Assembly: GCA_902787575.1 (NCBI GenBank)
Contig: CADAGX010000026.1
Span: 1 to 34,025 of the forward strand
Origin: an uncultured Bacteroidales bacterium
GTDB lineage: Bacteria > Bacteroidota > Bacteroidia > Bacteroidales > Bacteroidaceae
Length of the DNA: 34,025 nt
Direction of reading: 5' to 3'
In this document: positions 24,621 through 33,347 of the stretch, piece after piece
How positions within the stretch are numbered: position 1 is the stretch's first letter
Layout of the letters: each line of letters opens with the position of its first letter
The notes under the pieces: model-generated
Databases searched by the model: none
The model's input: only the letters and a program-made list of their open reading frames with translations
What the model was told of the DNA's origin: nothing
Made by a program: the position numbers and the translations under genes

Positions 24621-25535
24621 ATGGAACAATTCGACGTACACATTCTCGGCTGCGGCAGCGCAAAGCCATCGGCACGCCACAAGCCTTCGGCGCAAGTGGT
24701 TAACATACGCGGCAAACTATTTATGATAGATTGCGGCGAGGCCGCCCAAGTAGGATTTGCGCGACAAGGCCTGAACATAAATCGGCTGGGGCACGTCTTC
24801 ATCAGTCACAACCACGGCGACCATATTTTCGGGCTGCCGGGCTTTATCAGCACGATGGGCTTGCTTGGTCGCACGGCCACGCTTCACATCTATGGTCCCG
24901 AAGAGACGCGTCGCCTGCTCGACGTTACGCTGCAGACATACTGCACGAACCTTGACTACGCCGTAGAGTTCCATCCGGTAGACACCACGCGCCACAGCCT
25001 GATTTACGAAGACCGCAGCGTGGAAGTCTGGAGCATTCCGCTCGCACACCGCGTGCCGTGCTGCGGCTTTCACTTCAAAGAAAAACCGGGCCTGCCGCAC
25101 ATACGCCGCGAGATGATTGACTTCTACGGCATACCACTGGCGCAAATCAACAACATAAAGGCAGGAGCCTCGTGGACGACGGCCGACGGCACAATTGTGT
25201 CGCACGAACGGCTCACCACGCCAGCCGACCCGCCACGTTCCTACGCCTACTGTTCCGACACATCGTACTTGCCCGAGCTGGCCGAGACGCTTCGCCACAC
25301 CACTCTGCTCTATCACGAAGCCACCTACCCCGCCGAGTTTGAATCTCACGCCACGAAGTACGGTCACACCACGGCGCCGCAGGCTGCGCAGTTGGCGCTC
25401 GACGCAGAAGTCGGGAAGCTCTGCTTGGGTCATTTCAGCGCACGCATCAAGGACGAGACAGCCTACTTGGCCGAGGCCACAGCCATCTTCCCCAATACCG
25501 TGTTGGCGGACGAGCGCCTGATACTGCACGTCTGA
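24621..25535 (+). CDS. rnz: Ribonuclease Z (tRNA 3'-processing endonuclease)
   Basis: 304 residues, cytoplasmic metallo-beta-lactamase fold. It cuts the 3' trailer of tRNA precursors. The zinc motif HxHxDH is SHNHGDHIFGLPG (H63, H65, D67, H68). Further ligands are expected at LAHRVPCCGF, YCSDTSY and LGHFSAR, all of which are present. GLPGFISTM and YHEATY are typical of the RNase Z group. Length fits the short bacterial form (rather than the double-length RNase Z-L). It starts 10 bp after the rpsA terminator without a clear promoter box of its own, so it may depend on read-through. Confidence 0.95.
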   Translation: MEQFDVHILGCGSAKPSARHKPSAQVVNIRGKLFMIDCGEAAQVGFARQGLNINRLGHVFISHNHGDHIFGLPGFISTMGLLGRTATLHIYGPEETRRLLDVTLQTYCTNLDYAVEFHPVDTTRHSLIYEDRSVEVWSIPLAHRVPCCGFHFKEKPGLPHIRREMIDFYGIPLAQINNIKAGASWTTADGTIVSHERLTTPADPPRSYAYCSDTSYLPELAETLRHTTLLYHEATYPAEFESHATKYGHTTAPQAAQLALDAEVGKLCLGHFSARIKDETAYLAEATAIFPNTVLADERLILHV

Positions 25536-25617
25536 CGCCGAAAAAGGGAGTTTCTGCGCTGCAAAATGCAGAAAAAAAGCTGCAAGAGTCCACAAAAAGC
25601 ACTTTTTTACAAAAAAG

Positions 25618-25649
25618 TTTGGAACAATAAAATAAAAACTCTATCTTTG
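25618..25649 (+). promoter_or_regulatory. Promoter for the 101-residue sorting-tail protein
   Basis: TTTG at 25618-25621 and TATCTTTG at 25642-25649, 20 nt apart, form an exact consensus pair. Transcription would start near 25656, which rules out the in-frame ATG at 25652 as the start and supports ATG 25670. Confidence 0.8.
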
Positions 25650-25669
25650 CGTTGGGAAATGATAGAAAT

Positions 25670-25972
25670 ATGAGGAAAAAACTGTTCATACTACTCGCAT
25701 TTGCGCTTTTAGCCGCTCCCGTGCGCATCTTCGCGCAGGCCGAAAGCGAGGGCGTGGAAAGCGGCATCGCAGCCGTCACGCTCGTTGTGAACGGAAACAA
25801 AGTGCATGTTTCCGGCGCACAGGGCGAGACGATGGAAATCTTCAACCTCACTGGCGTAAAGGTATCTGCTGTCCTGATTGACAGCGCAGACAAATCCTTC
25901 AGCCTCAACCTGCCGAAGGGTTGCTACATCCTGAAGATCGGCAAGGTCGTACGCAAGGTTTCCATCAAGTAA
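25670..25972 (+). CDS. Minimal secreted protein: signal peptide plus sorting-type C-terminal domain
   Basis: 100 residues. The first 23 are a signal peptide (MRKKLFILLAFALLAAPVRIFAQ). After a short linker, residues about 35-100 form one beta module: VTLVVNGNKVHVSG, then MEIFNLTGVKVSAV and SFSLNLPKGCYILKIGKVVRKVSIK. This is the pattern of a type IX secretion C-terminal sorting domain (VYN..G..V ... L..G.YI.KI....K). In other proteins that domain is the last part of a large cargo; here there is no cargo. It has its own consensus promoter, so it is not obviously a remnant. It could be a stand-alone surface peptide, a competitor for the sorting machinery or the stump of a deleted gene. Function is unknown. 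Confidence 0.8.
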   Translation: MRKKLFILLAFALLAAPVRIFAQAESEGVESGIAAVTLVVNGNKVHVSGAQGETMEIFNLTGVKVSAVLIDSADKSFSLNLPKGCYILKIGKVVRKVSIK

Positions 25973-26139
25973 CACCTCTCATCCCCTTTTCTTCCTACCA
26001 CACATATTTTGCCTGAGATAAGTACGTCCCAGCCAAACGTCGTGTCTTGTATTAATATAAATAAAAGGTACGCGCGCGCGAAGAAGAAAATCAGTCCGAC
26101 GGATTAAACCTTCGACACAGAAACGAATCATAGGAAAAG

Positions 26140-26682
26140 ATGATTGTCGAAAAAGAACTCATAGAGCAGCTGCAGCACTCAGCCACACGCGAAAAAGCAT
26201 TTACCACACTCGTGCGTGAATATCAGGAACCGTTGTACTGGCAGATACGACGTTTGGTGCTGACACACGATGACGCCAACGACGTGCTGCAGAACACCTT
26301 TCTGAAGGCTTGGACGGCAATAGATTCTTTCCGCGGCGAGGCAAAACTGAGCACGTGGCTCTATCGCATCGCCATCAACGAAGCCCTGAATTTCCTGGAA
26401 CGCCGTAAGAAAGTGTCCGTCGCGCTCGACAGCACCGAAAACGACCTGTCGGAGACGCTGCAGAGCGACCCGTACTTCGACGGCGACGAGACGCAACTGC
26501 AGTTGCAGCAGGCCATTTCTGCCCTACCGGAGAAGCAGCAACTGGTTTTCAACCTCAAATATTTTCAGGAAATGAAGTACGAAGAAATGAGCCAAGTGCT
26601 GAAAACCAGTGTTGGAGCCCTTAAAGCTTCGTATCACCACGCTGTAAAAAAAATTTCTTCCTTTTTTGAGGAACACGATTAA
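26140..26682 (+). CDS. ECF-type RNA polymerase sigma factor
   Basis: 180 residues. Region 2 contains FTTLVREYQEPLYWQIRRLV, DANDVLQNTFLKAW and the region 2.3-2.4 segment KLSTWLYRIAINEALNFLERRK. Region 4 contains ISALPEKQQLVFNLKYFQEM, then YEEMSQVLKTSVGALKASYHHAVKKI, the promoter -35 recognition helix-turn-helix. It lacks sigma regions 1 and 3, as expected for ECF factors. The next two genes encode a membrane protein and a periplasmic protein, an arrangement that commonly means envelope-stress control. No TAnnTTTG box is seen in the 167 bp upstream, which holds an alternating GC tract (GTACGCGCGCGCG near 26069), so it may be autoregulated or use another promoter. Confidence 0.95.
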   Translation: MIVEKELIEQLQHSATREKAFTTLVREYQEPLYWQIRRLVLTHDDANDVLQNTFLKAWTAIDSFRGEAKLSTWLYRIAINEALNFLERRKKVSVALDSTENDLSETLQSDPYFDGDETQLQLQQAISALPEKQQLVFNLKYFQEMKYEEMSQVLKTSVGALKASYHHAVKKISSFFEEHD

Positions 26683-26716
26683 ACCATACTTTTGAAATTA
26701 CATCTAAGCAATAGAA

Positions 26717-27040
26717 ATGATAGAAAAGGAAATGACTACGAACGAGGAACTTGTTCTTATGAACCGCTGCGGACGCGAAAATCCGTTCCGCACGCCAGAA
26801 GGCTACTTCGAAGCCTTGCCTCAGCAGGTCATGGACCGCATCAGACAGCGTCGCAAGCGCAATCTTGCATGGAAGTGGGCCGTGGCAGCCATAATGACGG
26901 GCTGCGTTTTTGCCGCCGGATTCAAGCTGGCTCAGCAATCAGACGAGGCAGCCGAAGAAGCACGCTACATGGAAGACGAGCTCAACTATTCCATGATAAA
27001 TAACATGGATATAGTTTATTATCTAACCGAAGCAGAATAA
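26717..27040 (+). CDS. Putative anti-sigma factor, single-pass membrane protein
   Basis: 107 residues. The N-terminal part (about 20-45) carries NPFRTPEGYFEALPQQVM, a stretch typical of small Bacteroidetes proteins that follow ECF sigma genes. One membrane helix lies at about 54-72 after a basic run (RQRRKRN), so the N-terminus is cytoplasmic and positioned to bind the sigma factor. The acidic C-terminal 30 residues would be periplasmic. There is no zinc-binding anti-sigma motif. An alternative ATG lies at 26732. It starts 34 bp after the sigma stop and 5 bp before the next gene. The anti-sigma role is inferred from position and topology. Confidence 0.8.
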   Translation: MIEKEMTTNEELVLMNRCGRENPFRTPEGYFEALPQQVMDRIRQRRKRNLAWKWAVAAIMTGCVFAAGFKLAQQSDEAAEEARYMEDELNYSMINNMDIVYYLTEAE

Positions 27041-27045
27041 GAAAG

Positions 27046-27501
27046 ATGAAAGCAAAAAGATTATTCCATACAGCCATCATGCTTGCCGTCTGCTGTATTG
27101 CAGCTGTGGCACAGCCGCCGCGTCACGGACGTTTCAAGCCCGAAGTTTACAAAGCACACTTCGAAGAGTTTGTAAGCAAGCACGCTCAGCTCAGCGCCGA
27201 CGAGGCCGAAAAATTCTTCCCGCTCCATCACGAGATGCGTGAGAAGCAGAGAAAAGTTATGCACGAAATTGCGAAGCTGAAGAAAGAGCGTCCCGCAGCC
27301 TCGGCGACCGACAAGGAATACACCGCCATCGTGCTTAAGATTCAGAGCCTCAACGTGGAGATGGTTAAAATCCAGGAGGCATACGCCAAGAAGATGTGCA
27401 AGACAATCTCAGCACAGAAGGTCTACGACGCAATGAATGCAGAGGATATCTTCCACCGCAGGATGCTGAGCGAATTCAACCACGAGAAGAAGAAAAAATA
27501 G
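27046..27501 (+). CDS. Spy/CpxP/ZraP-like periplasmic protein
   Basis: 151 residues with a signal peptide (ends IAAVAQ). The mature protein is almost all helix and highly charged: HAQLSADEAEKFFPLHHEM, then KQRKVMHEIAKLKKE. This resembles the Bacteroidetes family of Spy-like periplasmic chaperones, where an L(T/S)..EA..F.P.. pattern stands in for the LTxxQ motif. It is the third gene of the ECF trio, 5 bp after the anti-sigma-like gene. It may sense or buffer misfolded envelope proteins or metals and modulate the anti-sigma factor. Similar sigma / anti-sigma / periplasmic sensor sets (CnrYXH type) support this, but homology is by pattern only. A terminator follows at 27526-27567. Confidence 0.8.
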   Translation: MKAKRLFHTAIMLAVCCIAAVAQPPRHGRFKPEVYKAHFEEFVSKHAQLSADEAEKFFPLHHEMREKQRKVMHEIAKLKKERPAASATDKEYTAIVLKIQSLNVEMVKIQEAYAKKMCKTISAQKVYDAMNAEDIFHRRMLSEFNHEKKKK

Positions 27502-27525
27502 ATAGTGTTTTTATATTTTGTTGGT

Positions 27526-27567
27526 GCAGGAGGGTTTGTAGTGATTACACGCCCTCCCGCTTTTTTT
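27526..27567 (+). terminator. Intrinsic terminator of the ECF sigma operon
   Basis: GGAGGG pairs with CCCTCC, with an inner TGTA/TACA stem, and the 3' arm is followed by CGC and seven T at 27561-27567. The hairpin begins 24 bp after the stop codon. Confidence 0.88.
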
Positions 27568-27642
27568 ATGCCCGGATAGTAAACATGCCACGTGTCGGAA
27601 TAATATTTCCACAGCCGCGACAGATTTTCCCACACGCAGAAA

Positions 27643-28431
27643 TTATTCTTCCTCCAGCCGCTTTGCCTCGTTCCAGTAGGCGTCCATTTCGGCGAGACTC
27701 ATATCTCGGAGCGAAACGCCCTTCTCGCGCGCTTTTTGCTCCACGTAGTTGAAGCGGTGAATGAACTTCTGATTTGTTTTTTCGAGCGCGTTATCAGGAT
27801 TTAAGTGATAGAGCCGTCCGGCATTTATCAAGCTGAAAAGAAAATCGCCAAACTCCGCCGTCTGTGTTTCGGCGTCGCCCTGCTTCAGTTCCTGCTCCAG
27901 TTCGCCCAGTTCCTCGCGCACCTTGTCCCAAACTTGCTCCTTCTGTTCCCAGTCGAAGCCTACGTTTCGCGCCTTGTCTTGTATGCGATACGCCTTGATG
28001 AGCGAAGGCAGCGAATCGGGCACGCCCGACAGTACGGTTTTGTTGCCGTCCTTCTCCTTCAGCTTGATTTGCTCCCACGACTTCAGCACGTCACCGGCCG
28101 TCTTAGCCACTGCGTCGCCATAGACGTGAGGGTGACGGAAGATAAGTTTGTCGCACAGTTTGTTGCAAACATCGGCGATGTCAAACTGATTCTTCTCGCT
28201 GCCGATTTTGGCATAAAAGACCACGTGCAGCAGCACGTCGCCCAGTTCCTTCTCTATGTTAGGCACGTCGTCCTTCAACAGCGCGTCACAGAGTTCGTAC
28301 GTCTCCTCGATGGTGTTCGGGCGAAGGCTCTCGTTGGTCTGTTTTGCATCCCACGGGCACTTTTCGCGCAGGTCGTCCATCACGTCCAGTAAGCGGCCAA
28401 ATGCCGCCAGCTTCTCTTCTTTTGTATGCAT
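27643..28431 (-). CDS. mazG: Nucleoside triphosphate pyrophosphohydrolase
   Basis: 262 residues from ATG 28431; an upstream TTG at 28452 lies within the -7 box and is not used. The enzyme hydrolyses NTPs to NMP and pyrophosphate and clears damaged nucleotides. MazG motifs occur twice, as in E. coli MazG: NTIEETYELCDALL with IEKELGDVLLHVVFYAKI in the first domain, and EELGELEQELKQ with AEFGDFLFSLINAGR in the second. CPWDAKQT near the start is also characteristic. It is divergent from the SIMPL gene and convergent with the ECF operon. Confidence 0.95.
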   Translation of the reverse strand: MHTKEEKLAAFGRLLDVMDDLREKCPWDAKQTNESLRPNTIEETYELCDALLKDDVPNIEKELGDVLLHVVFYAKIGSEKNQFDIADVCNKLCDKLIFRHPHVYGDAVAKTAGDVLKSWEQIKLKEKDGNKTVLSGVPDSLPSLIKAYRIQDKARNVGFDWEQKEQVWDKVREELGELEQELKQGDAETQTAEFGDFLFSLINAGRLYHLNPDNALEKTNQKFIHRFNYVEQKAREKGVSLRDMSLAEMDAYWNEAKRLEEE

Positions 28432-28449
28432 AATGCTTAGTTTGAGTTG

Positions 28450-28457
28450 CAAAAATA
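28450..28457 (-). promoter_or_regulatory. -7 box for mazG
   Basis: The minus strand reads TATTTTTG, an exact TAnnTTTG box 19 nt upstream of ATG 28431. The predicted start of transcription is near 28443. Confidence 0.55.
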
Positions 28458-28520
28458 CGTCTTTTTTCGGACTTCTGCCAGAAAAAACTTTTATTTGTAG
28501 CTGACATAAACTTAATTTCG

Positions 28521-28528
28521 TACCTTTG
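28521..28528 (+). promoter_or_regulatory. -7 box for the SIMPL gene
   Basis: TACCTTTG lies 28 nt before ATG 28556. A TTTG at 28494-28497 is 23 nt upstream, slightly longer than ideal spacing. Confidence 0.65.
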
Positions 28529-28555
28529 CATTAGTTTAACCATCAAATCATAATT

Positions 28556-29257
28556 ATGAAAACACATGTAGTTGCTGCCGGCATTCTGGCACTGGGGATG
28601 ATTATCATGGGCGAGAGCATTCGCTCTGGCATTGTAACCTTCAAAGACCGCGACCGCACGGTGGTGGTAAAAGGCCTAGCAGAACAGGAAGTGAAGGCCG
28701 ACAAGGTCACGTGGCCGCTCATATACAAGGAATTGGGCAACGATCCGTCGAGTATGTACAAGACATTGGCCGAAAAGAACGAGAAACTGGTATCCTACCT
28801 CAAGGCGGCAGGCATCAAGGAGGACGAGATAAGCGTCAATCCGCCCACGATAAACGACCGCCAGGCCGACAACTACGGCAATGAGATAATGAACTACCGC
28901 TACAAAGCAACCAGCGTAATCATCGTTACGTCGTCCGACGTGGACAAAGTTCGCACGCTGATTAGTCGCCAGGCAGAGCTGATGCGCGAAGGGATTGCAG
29001 TCGTCAGCGAAGAATATGGCAACAACAGCATCAACTACGACTTCACGGGACTGAACGAAGTGAAGCCGCAAATGGTGGAAGAGGCCACAAAGAACGCTCG
29101 CATCACAGCCGAGAAGTTTGCACAAGACAGCGGCAGCAAACTCGGCAAGATTCGGAAAGCCTCGCAGGGACAGTTCACAATCGAGGACCGCGACGCCCAC
29201 ACTCCTTATATCAAGCGTGTGCGCGTAGTAAGTACACTCGAGTACACGCTCGAGTAA
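28556..29257 (+). CDS. SIMPL-domain (DUF541) envelope protein
   Basis: 233 residues. An N-terminal hydrophobic segment (VVAAGILALGMIIMGESI) acts as a membrane anchor or signal. The SIMPL domain follows: TVVVKGLAEQEVKADKVTWPL, KLVSYLKAAGIKEDEISVNPP, YRYKATSVIIVTSSDVDKV, and a final NARITAEKFAQDSGSKLGKI. SIMPL proteins form oligomeric periplasmic or extracytoplasmic assemblies; several have been linked to stress tolerance, but the biochemical role is poorly defined. It has its own -7 box and is followed after 19 bp by the transporter gene, so both may share a transcript. Confidence 0.92.
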   Translation: MKTHVVAAGILALGMIIMGESIRSGIVTFKDRDRTVVVKGLAEQEVKADKVTWPLIYKELGNDPSSMYKTLAEKNEKLVSYLKAAGIKEDEISVNPPTINDRQADNYGNEIMNYRYKATSVIIVTSSDVDKVRTLISRQAELMREGIAVVSEEYGNNSINYDFTGLNEVKPQMVEEATKNARITAEKFAQDSGSKLGKIRKASQGQFTIEDRDAHTPYIKRVRVVSTLEYTLE

Positions 29258-29276
29258 CCTTGACGTCAGCAGAGAG

Positions 29277-30254
29277 ATGCTTCAGACCCTGCAGATGCTG
29301 AGCCGCTGGCTAGCAGCGCACGCCTCGCTATTCATAATAGCTGTGGCGGCAGTCACATTTTTCGCGCCCGAAACATTTCTTTGGGTGCGTGGTAACGTGC
29401 AGACCACCATTCTGGGCATCATCATGCTCACCATGGGACTCACGCTGACGACCGACGATTTCCGCTTTCTCCTGCGTCGCCCGCTGGATATTCTCATTGG
29501 AGCCGCGGCCCAGTTCTTCATCATGCCATGCGTAGCATACGTGCTGGTCCACGTTTTTCACCTCGAGCCGGCACTGGCACTTGGCATCCTGCTGGTTGGC
29601 TGCTGCCCGGGCGGAGTGTCGAGCAATATCATGTCGTATCTCTGTCACGGCGATGTGGCATTTTCCGTGGGCATGACGTGTGCTTCCACGCTGTTGGCAC
29701 CCGTCGTTACGCCTTTGCTGATGCAGCTGACGGCCGGACAAATCATAGAAATTGACGCGCTGGGCATGTTTCGGAACATCCTTATCGTCACTGTCATACC
29801 AGTGGCCATCGGTTGCTTCCTCAACTATGTTTATTCTCATAAGCAGGTCTTTCCCACCCTGCAGTCGCTAATGCCTGGTCTGAGCGTCATTTGCTTGGCA
29901 TGTATCGTGGGCGGCGTGGTTTCCACAGTCCGCGACGACCTTGTTGCACGAGGTCTGATGCTCTTCCTGCTCACTTTTGGTGTTGTCTTCTGCCACAATG
30001 CAATAGGCTACCTGCTGGGATGGGCAGCCGGACGCATGGCAGGTTTCAGCAAGGCCAAGAAACGCACCATTTCCATCGAGGTGGGAATGCAGAATGCAGG
30101 TCTGGCCACGGTGCTTGCAGCTCATTTCTTTGCCAGTCAGCCGCTGGCAGTGCTGCCCTGCGCCATATCTTGTGCATGGCACAGCATCAGCGGAACGATA
30201 CTGGCAGGCTTCTTTCTACGCAGCGACAGGAAGGACGAAAAGAAGGACAGCTGA
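29277..30254 (+). CDS. Bile acid:sodium symporter-family (BASS) transporter
   Basis: 325 residues, highly hydrophobic with about nine or ten membrane helices. Family signatures: LGIIMLTMGLTL near residue 46, LAPVVTPLLM, and LLVGCCPGGVSSNIMSYLCHGDVAFSV, where the GG..SN motif binds sodium; and RTISIEVGMQNAGLATVLA with the ExxxQN motif of the crossover region. The family moves bile acids, pantothenate or other organic anions with sodium; the substrate here cannot be assigned from sequence. It lies 19 bp after the SIMPL gene and is followed by a strong hairpin at 30291-30329. Confidence 0.93.
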   Translation: MLQTLQMLSRWLAAHASLFIIAVAAVTFFAPETFLWVRGNVQTTILGIIMLTMGLTLTTDDFRFLLRRPLDILIGAAAQFFIMPCVAYVLVHVFHLEPALALGILLVGCCPGGVSSNIMSYLCHGDVAFSVGMTCASTLLAPVVTPLLMQLTAGQIIEIDALGMFRNILIVTVIPVAIGCFLNYVYSHKQVFPTLQSLMPGLSVICLACIVGGVVSTVRDDLVARGLMLFLLTFGVVFCHNAIGYLLGWAAGRMAGFSKAKKRTISIEVGMQNAGLATVLAAHFFASQPLAVLPCAISCAWHSISGTILAGFFLRSDRKDEKKDS

Positions 30255-30290
30255 CATCCCATACACGGCACGTCCTACTCACACTACAGC

Positions 30291-30329
30291 AAAAAGCAGA
30301 GCGAAAACTCTCGTTTCGCTTTGCTTTTT
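30291..30329 (+). terminator. Hairpin copy 1, likely terminator of the transporter gene
   Basis: The 16-nt arms (30291-30306 and 30314-30329) pair except for one G-T position, around the loop ACTCTCG. The stem starts with five A and ends with five T, so it can terminate in both directions. The 42 bp from 30291 to 30332 recur exactly at 30378-30419. Confidence 0.8.
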
Positions 30330-30377
30330 GCTGCACTTGTTGCAACTTTGACCTGCGGTCGAAGTTACTTCCGCTCG

Positions 30378-30419
30378 AAAAAGCAGAGCGAAAACTCTCG
30401 TTTCGCTTTGCTTTTTGCT
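30378..30419 (+). repeat. Hairpin copy 2, exact 42-bp direct repeat upstream of valS
   Basis: This copy is identical over 42 bp to 30291-30332 and starts 87 bp further on. Its 3' arm includes TTTG (30407-30410), which lies 19 nt before TAACTTTG, so the hairpin supplies the -33 element of the valS promoter. After copy 1 the same spacing leads to CAACTTTG (30343-30350), one base off the -7 consensus, so the hairpin-plus-promoter unit appears to have been duplicated. Confidence 0.85.
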
Positions 30420-30437
30420 CGCTTATTCGTAACTTTG
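30407..30437 (+). promoter_or_regulatory. valS promoter (-33 TTTG, -7 TAACTTTG)
   Basis: TTTG at 30407-30410 and TAACTTTG at 30430-30437 are separated by 19 nt. The predicted start of transcription is near 30444, giving a leader of about 57 nt to ATG 30501. Confidence 0.75.
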
Positions 30438-30500
30438 CAGGCAGTTTCGAGATAATGCCCGAAACGCAAGAAGTAAAACGTAAAACATAAGAATCACGTT

Positions 30501-33206
30501 ATGTCAGAATTAGCCACCAAATACAACCCCTCGGACGTGGAGGGCAAATGGTACCAATACTGGTTAGACAAGAAACTTTTCAGCAGCAAACCCGATGGAC
30601 GCGAACCGTACACCGTGGTAATTCCGCCACCAAACGTGACGGGCGTACTTCACATGGGCCACGTACTGAACGAAACCATTCAGGACATACTGGTCCGGCA
30701 CGCACGAATGAAAGGTAAGAACGCTTGTTGGGTACCTGGCACAGACCACGCCTCCATTGCCACGGAAGCTAAGGTCGTAAACCGACTGGCCGAGCAAGGA
30801 ATCAAGAAGTCGGATCTCACACGCGAAGAGTTCCTCAAGCACGCGTGGGCTTGGACAGAAGAACACGGAGGCATCATCCTGAAGCAACTGCGCACACTGG
30901 GTTGCTCGTGCGACTGGGACCGCACGGCTTTCACGATGGACGAGAAACGCAGCGAAAGCGTAATCAAGGTTTTCTGCGACCTATACCGCAAAGGCCTCAT
31001 TTATCGAGGCGTACGCATGGTGAACTGGGACCCCAAAGCACTGACGGCGCTCTCCGATGAAGAGGTGATATACAAGGAAGAGCACACAAAACTCTTCTAT
31101 ATGAAGTATTACGTGGTGGCTGACGACATTGAGAATGCAGAGAAACTGGCTGCAGAAGGCAACGTCATCCACCGCGACGAACGCGGATACTACGCCGTGG
31201 TGGCCACCACCCGACCCGAGACAATCATGGGCGACGTGGCCGTCTGCATCAATCCCGCCGACCCGAAAAACCAATGGCTGAAGGGACGTAAGGTGGTGGT
31301 GCCTATGGTAAATCGTGTGGTGCCTATCATCGAAGACGATTACGTGGAGATTGACTTCGGAACCGGCTGCCTGAAAGTGACACCGGCACACGACGTTAAC
31401 GACTATATGTTGGGCGAGAAGTATAATCTCGAAGCCATAGACGTATTCAATCCTGACGGCACACTCTCGCCGGCGGCCGGACTTTACGTCGGTATGGACC
31501 GCTTCGACTGCCGAAAGCAGATTGCGCACGACATGCAAGAGGCCGGACTAATGGAGAAAGTGGAGGACTACGACAACAAGATTGGCTGCTCCGAGCGTAC
31601 GGGCGTGCCTATCGAGCCGCGGCTCTCCATGCAGTGGTTCCTCAGGATGGAGCATCTGGCCGAGATAGCACTCGAGCCCGTGATGAAAGACGACATACAA
31701 TTCTATCCTACGAAGTACAAAAACACCTATCGCCATTGGCTCGAAAACATCAAGGACTGGTGCATCAGCCGCCAGCTCTGGTGGGGCCACCGGATTCCGG
31801 CCTATTATCTGCCCGAAGGCGGCTACGTGGTGGCCGAGAATGCAGAGAAGGCACTCGAAATGGCTCGCCAGAAAACGGGCAATGCGTCACTTCGCATCGA
31901 AGACTTGAAGCAAGACGAGGACGCACTCGACACGTGGTTCTCTTCGTGGCTATGGCCCATATCGCTCTTCGACGGCATCAACAACCCCGGCAACGACGAG
32001 ATAAAATACTACTACCCCACGGCAGACCTGGTGACGGGACCCGACATAATCTTCTTCTGGGTAGCCCGCATGATAATGGCCGGCTACGAATACGAAGGGA
32101 AAATGCCTTTCCGCAATGTGTATTTCACGGGCATCGTACGCGATAAGTTGGGACGCAAAATGTCTAAGTCGCTTGGCAACAGTCCAGACCCGCTCGACCT
32201 GATTGCACGCTTTGGCGCCGACGGCGTCCGCATGGGCATGATGTTGTGCGCTCCGGCGGGCAACGACATTCTCTTCGACGAGAGCCTCTGCGAACAGGGC
32301 CGCAACTTCTGCAACAAGATATGGAACGCATTCCGTCTAGTGAAAGGTTGGCAGGTGGCCGACACGCCTCAGCCCGAAGCCAACAAGCAGGCCATCAACT
32401 GGTTCGACGCGCTGCTGAAAGAAACCGGCGCCGAGGCGGAAGATCTCTTCAAGAAGTATCGTCTCTCGGAAGCCTTGATGGCAGCATTTAAGCTCTTCAC
32501 CGACGAATTTAGCGGCTGGTACCTCGAGATGATAAAGCCTGCATACCAGTCGCCCATCGACCGCGCCACGTACGAGGCTACGCTTCGTTTCTTCGACATC
32601 CTGCTGAAGCTGCTCCATCCCTTCATGCCTTTCATCACCGAAGAGCTGTGGCAGCACATCTACGACCGTCAGGACGGCGAGAGCATCATGCTTGAAACGC
32701 TGCAACTGGGCGAGACAAGCGATGCAGAGAAGGCACTGCTGGCACAGTTTGCCGAGACAAAGCAAATAATCAGCGGCATACGCGCCGTGCGCAACGCCAA
32801 AAACATCGCACCGAAGGAGGCACTTGAACTGGAAATCACAGATGCAGACACGCAGAACGTCACACGCCAGCCCGCACTGGCCGAGATCGTCCGCAAGATG
32901 GCCAACCTTAGCGAAATCCGCTTTGTCAACCAGAAAGGCGCCAACAGCCAATCGTTCCTCGTAGGCACGACAGAATACGCCGTACCGCTGGGAAATCTCA
33001 TCGACGCACAAGCCGAGATTCAGAAGGCAGAGGCAGAAATTCAACGCCTGCAGGGTTTCATGGCCGGCATACAGAAGAAACTCGGAAACGAGCGCTTCGT
33101 GCAGAATGCGCCGGCTCAGGTGGTGGAGATGGAACGCAAGAAACTCTCCGATGCCGAAAGCAAAATCGCAGCGTTGCAGGAGACCGTGGCTGCACTAAAG
33201 CAGTAA
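30501..33206 (+). CDS. valS: Valyl-tRNA synthetase
   Basis: 901 residues, class I aminoacyl-tRNA synthetase, cytoplasmic. It charges tRNA-Val. The ATP-binding HIGH motif is HMGH (51-54, in [13 protein letters not shown]) and the KMSKS loop is complete (553-557, [13 protein letters not shown]). The editing (CP1) domain includes [13 protein letters not shown] and TPAHDVNDY. The anticodon-binding region ([15 protein letters not shown]) and the C-terminal coiled-coil arm (about 840-901, rich in E, K and Q with [17 protein letters not shown]) are intact. Length is normal. It has its own promoter and a strong terminator. Confidence 0.98.
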   Translation: MSELATKYNPSDVEGKWYQYWLDKKLFSSKPDGREPYTVVIPPPNVTGVLHMGHVLNETIQDILVRHARMKGKNACWVPGTDHASIATEAKVVNRLAEQGIKKSDLTREEFLKHAWAWTEEHGGIILKQLRTLGCSCDWDRTAFTMDEKRSESVIKVFCDLYRKGLIYRGVRMVNWDPKALTALSDEEVIYKEEHTKLFYMKYYVVADDIENAEKLAAEGNVIHRDERGYYAVVATTRPETIMGDVAVCINPADPKNQWLKGRKVVVPMVNRVVPIIEDDYVEIDFGTGCLKVTPAHDVNDYMLGEKYNLEAIDVFNPDGTLSPAAGLYVGMDRFDCRKQIAHDMQEAGLMEKVEDYDNKIGCSERTGVPIEPRLSMQWFLRMEHLAEIALEPVMKDDIQFYPTKYKNTYRHWLENIKDWCISRQLWWGHRIPAYYLPEGGYVVAENAEKALEMARQKTGNASLRIEDLKQDEDALDTWFSSWLWPISLFDGINNPGNDEIKYYYPTADLVTGPDIIFFWVARMIMAGYEYEGKMPFRNVYFTGIVRDKLGRKMSKSLGNSPDPLDLIARFGADGVRMGMMLCAPAGNDILFDESLCEQGRNFCNKIWNAFRLVKGWQVADTPQPEANKQAINWFDALLKETGAEAEDLFKKYRLSEALMAAFKLFTDEFSGWYLEMIKPAYQSPIDRATYEATLRFFDILLKLLHPFMPFITEELWQHIYDRQDGESIMLETLQLGETSDAEKALLAQFAETKQIISGIRAVRNAKNIAPKEALELEITDADTQNVTRQPALAEIVRKMANLSEIRFVNQKGANSQSFLVGTTEYAVPLGNLIDAQAEIQKAEAEIQRLQGFMAGIQKKLGNERFVQNAPAQVVEMERKKLSDAESKIAALQETVAALKQ

Positions 33207-33235
33207 ACACTGCCCTGCCACAGCAAGCATCATAC

Positions 33236-33278
33236 AGAGGAACGCGTCCTTCCGGTCGGAAGAACGCGTTCCTCTTTT
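33236..33278. terminator. Bidirectional terminator between valS and the right-edge gene
   Basis: AGAGGAACGCGT (33236-33247) pairs perfectly with ACGCGTTCCTCT (33264-33275), with a further CTTCC/GGAAG inner stem, and TTTT follows at 33275-33278. It lies between convergent genes and may serve both. Confidence 0.9.
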
Positions 33279-33347
33279 AGTTTCAACGGTCAGAGTTCTC
33301 CGAGTACACTGAATACTCTGAAAACTCCGCCAGCCGGCATGTCAGCC

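Noticed and set aside
25551-25574. A hairpin after rnz as its terminator
   Set aside because: TTTCTGC pairs with GCAGAAA but is followed by A residues, not T, on the coding strand.
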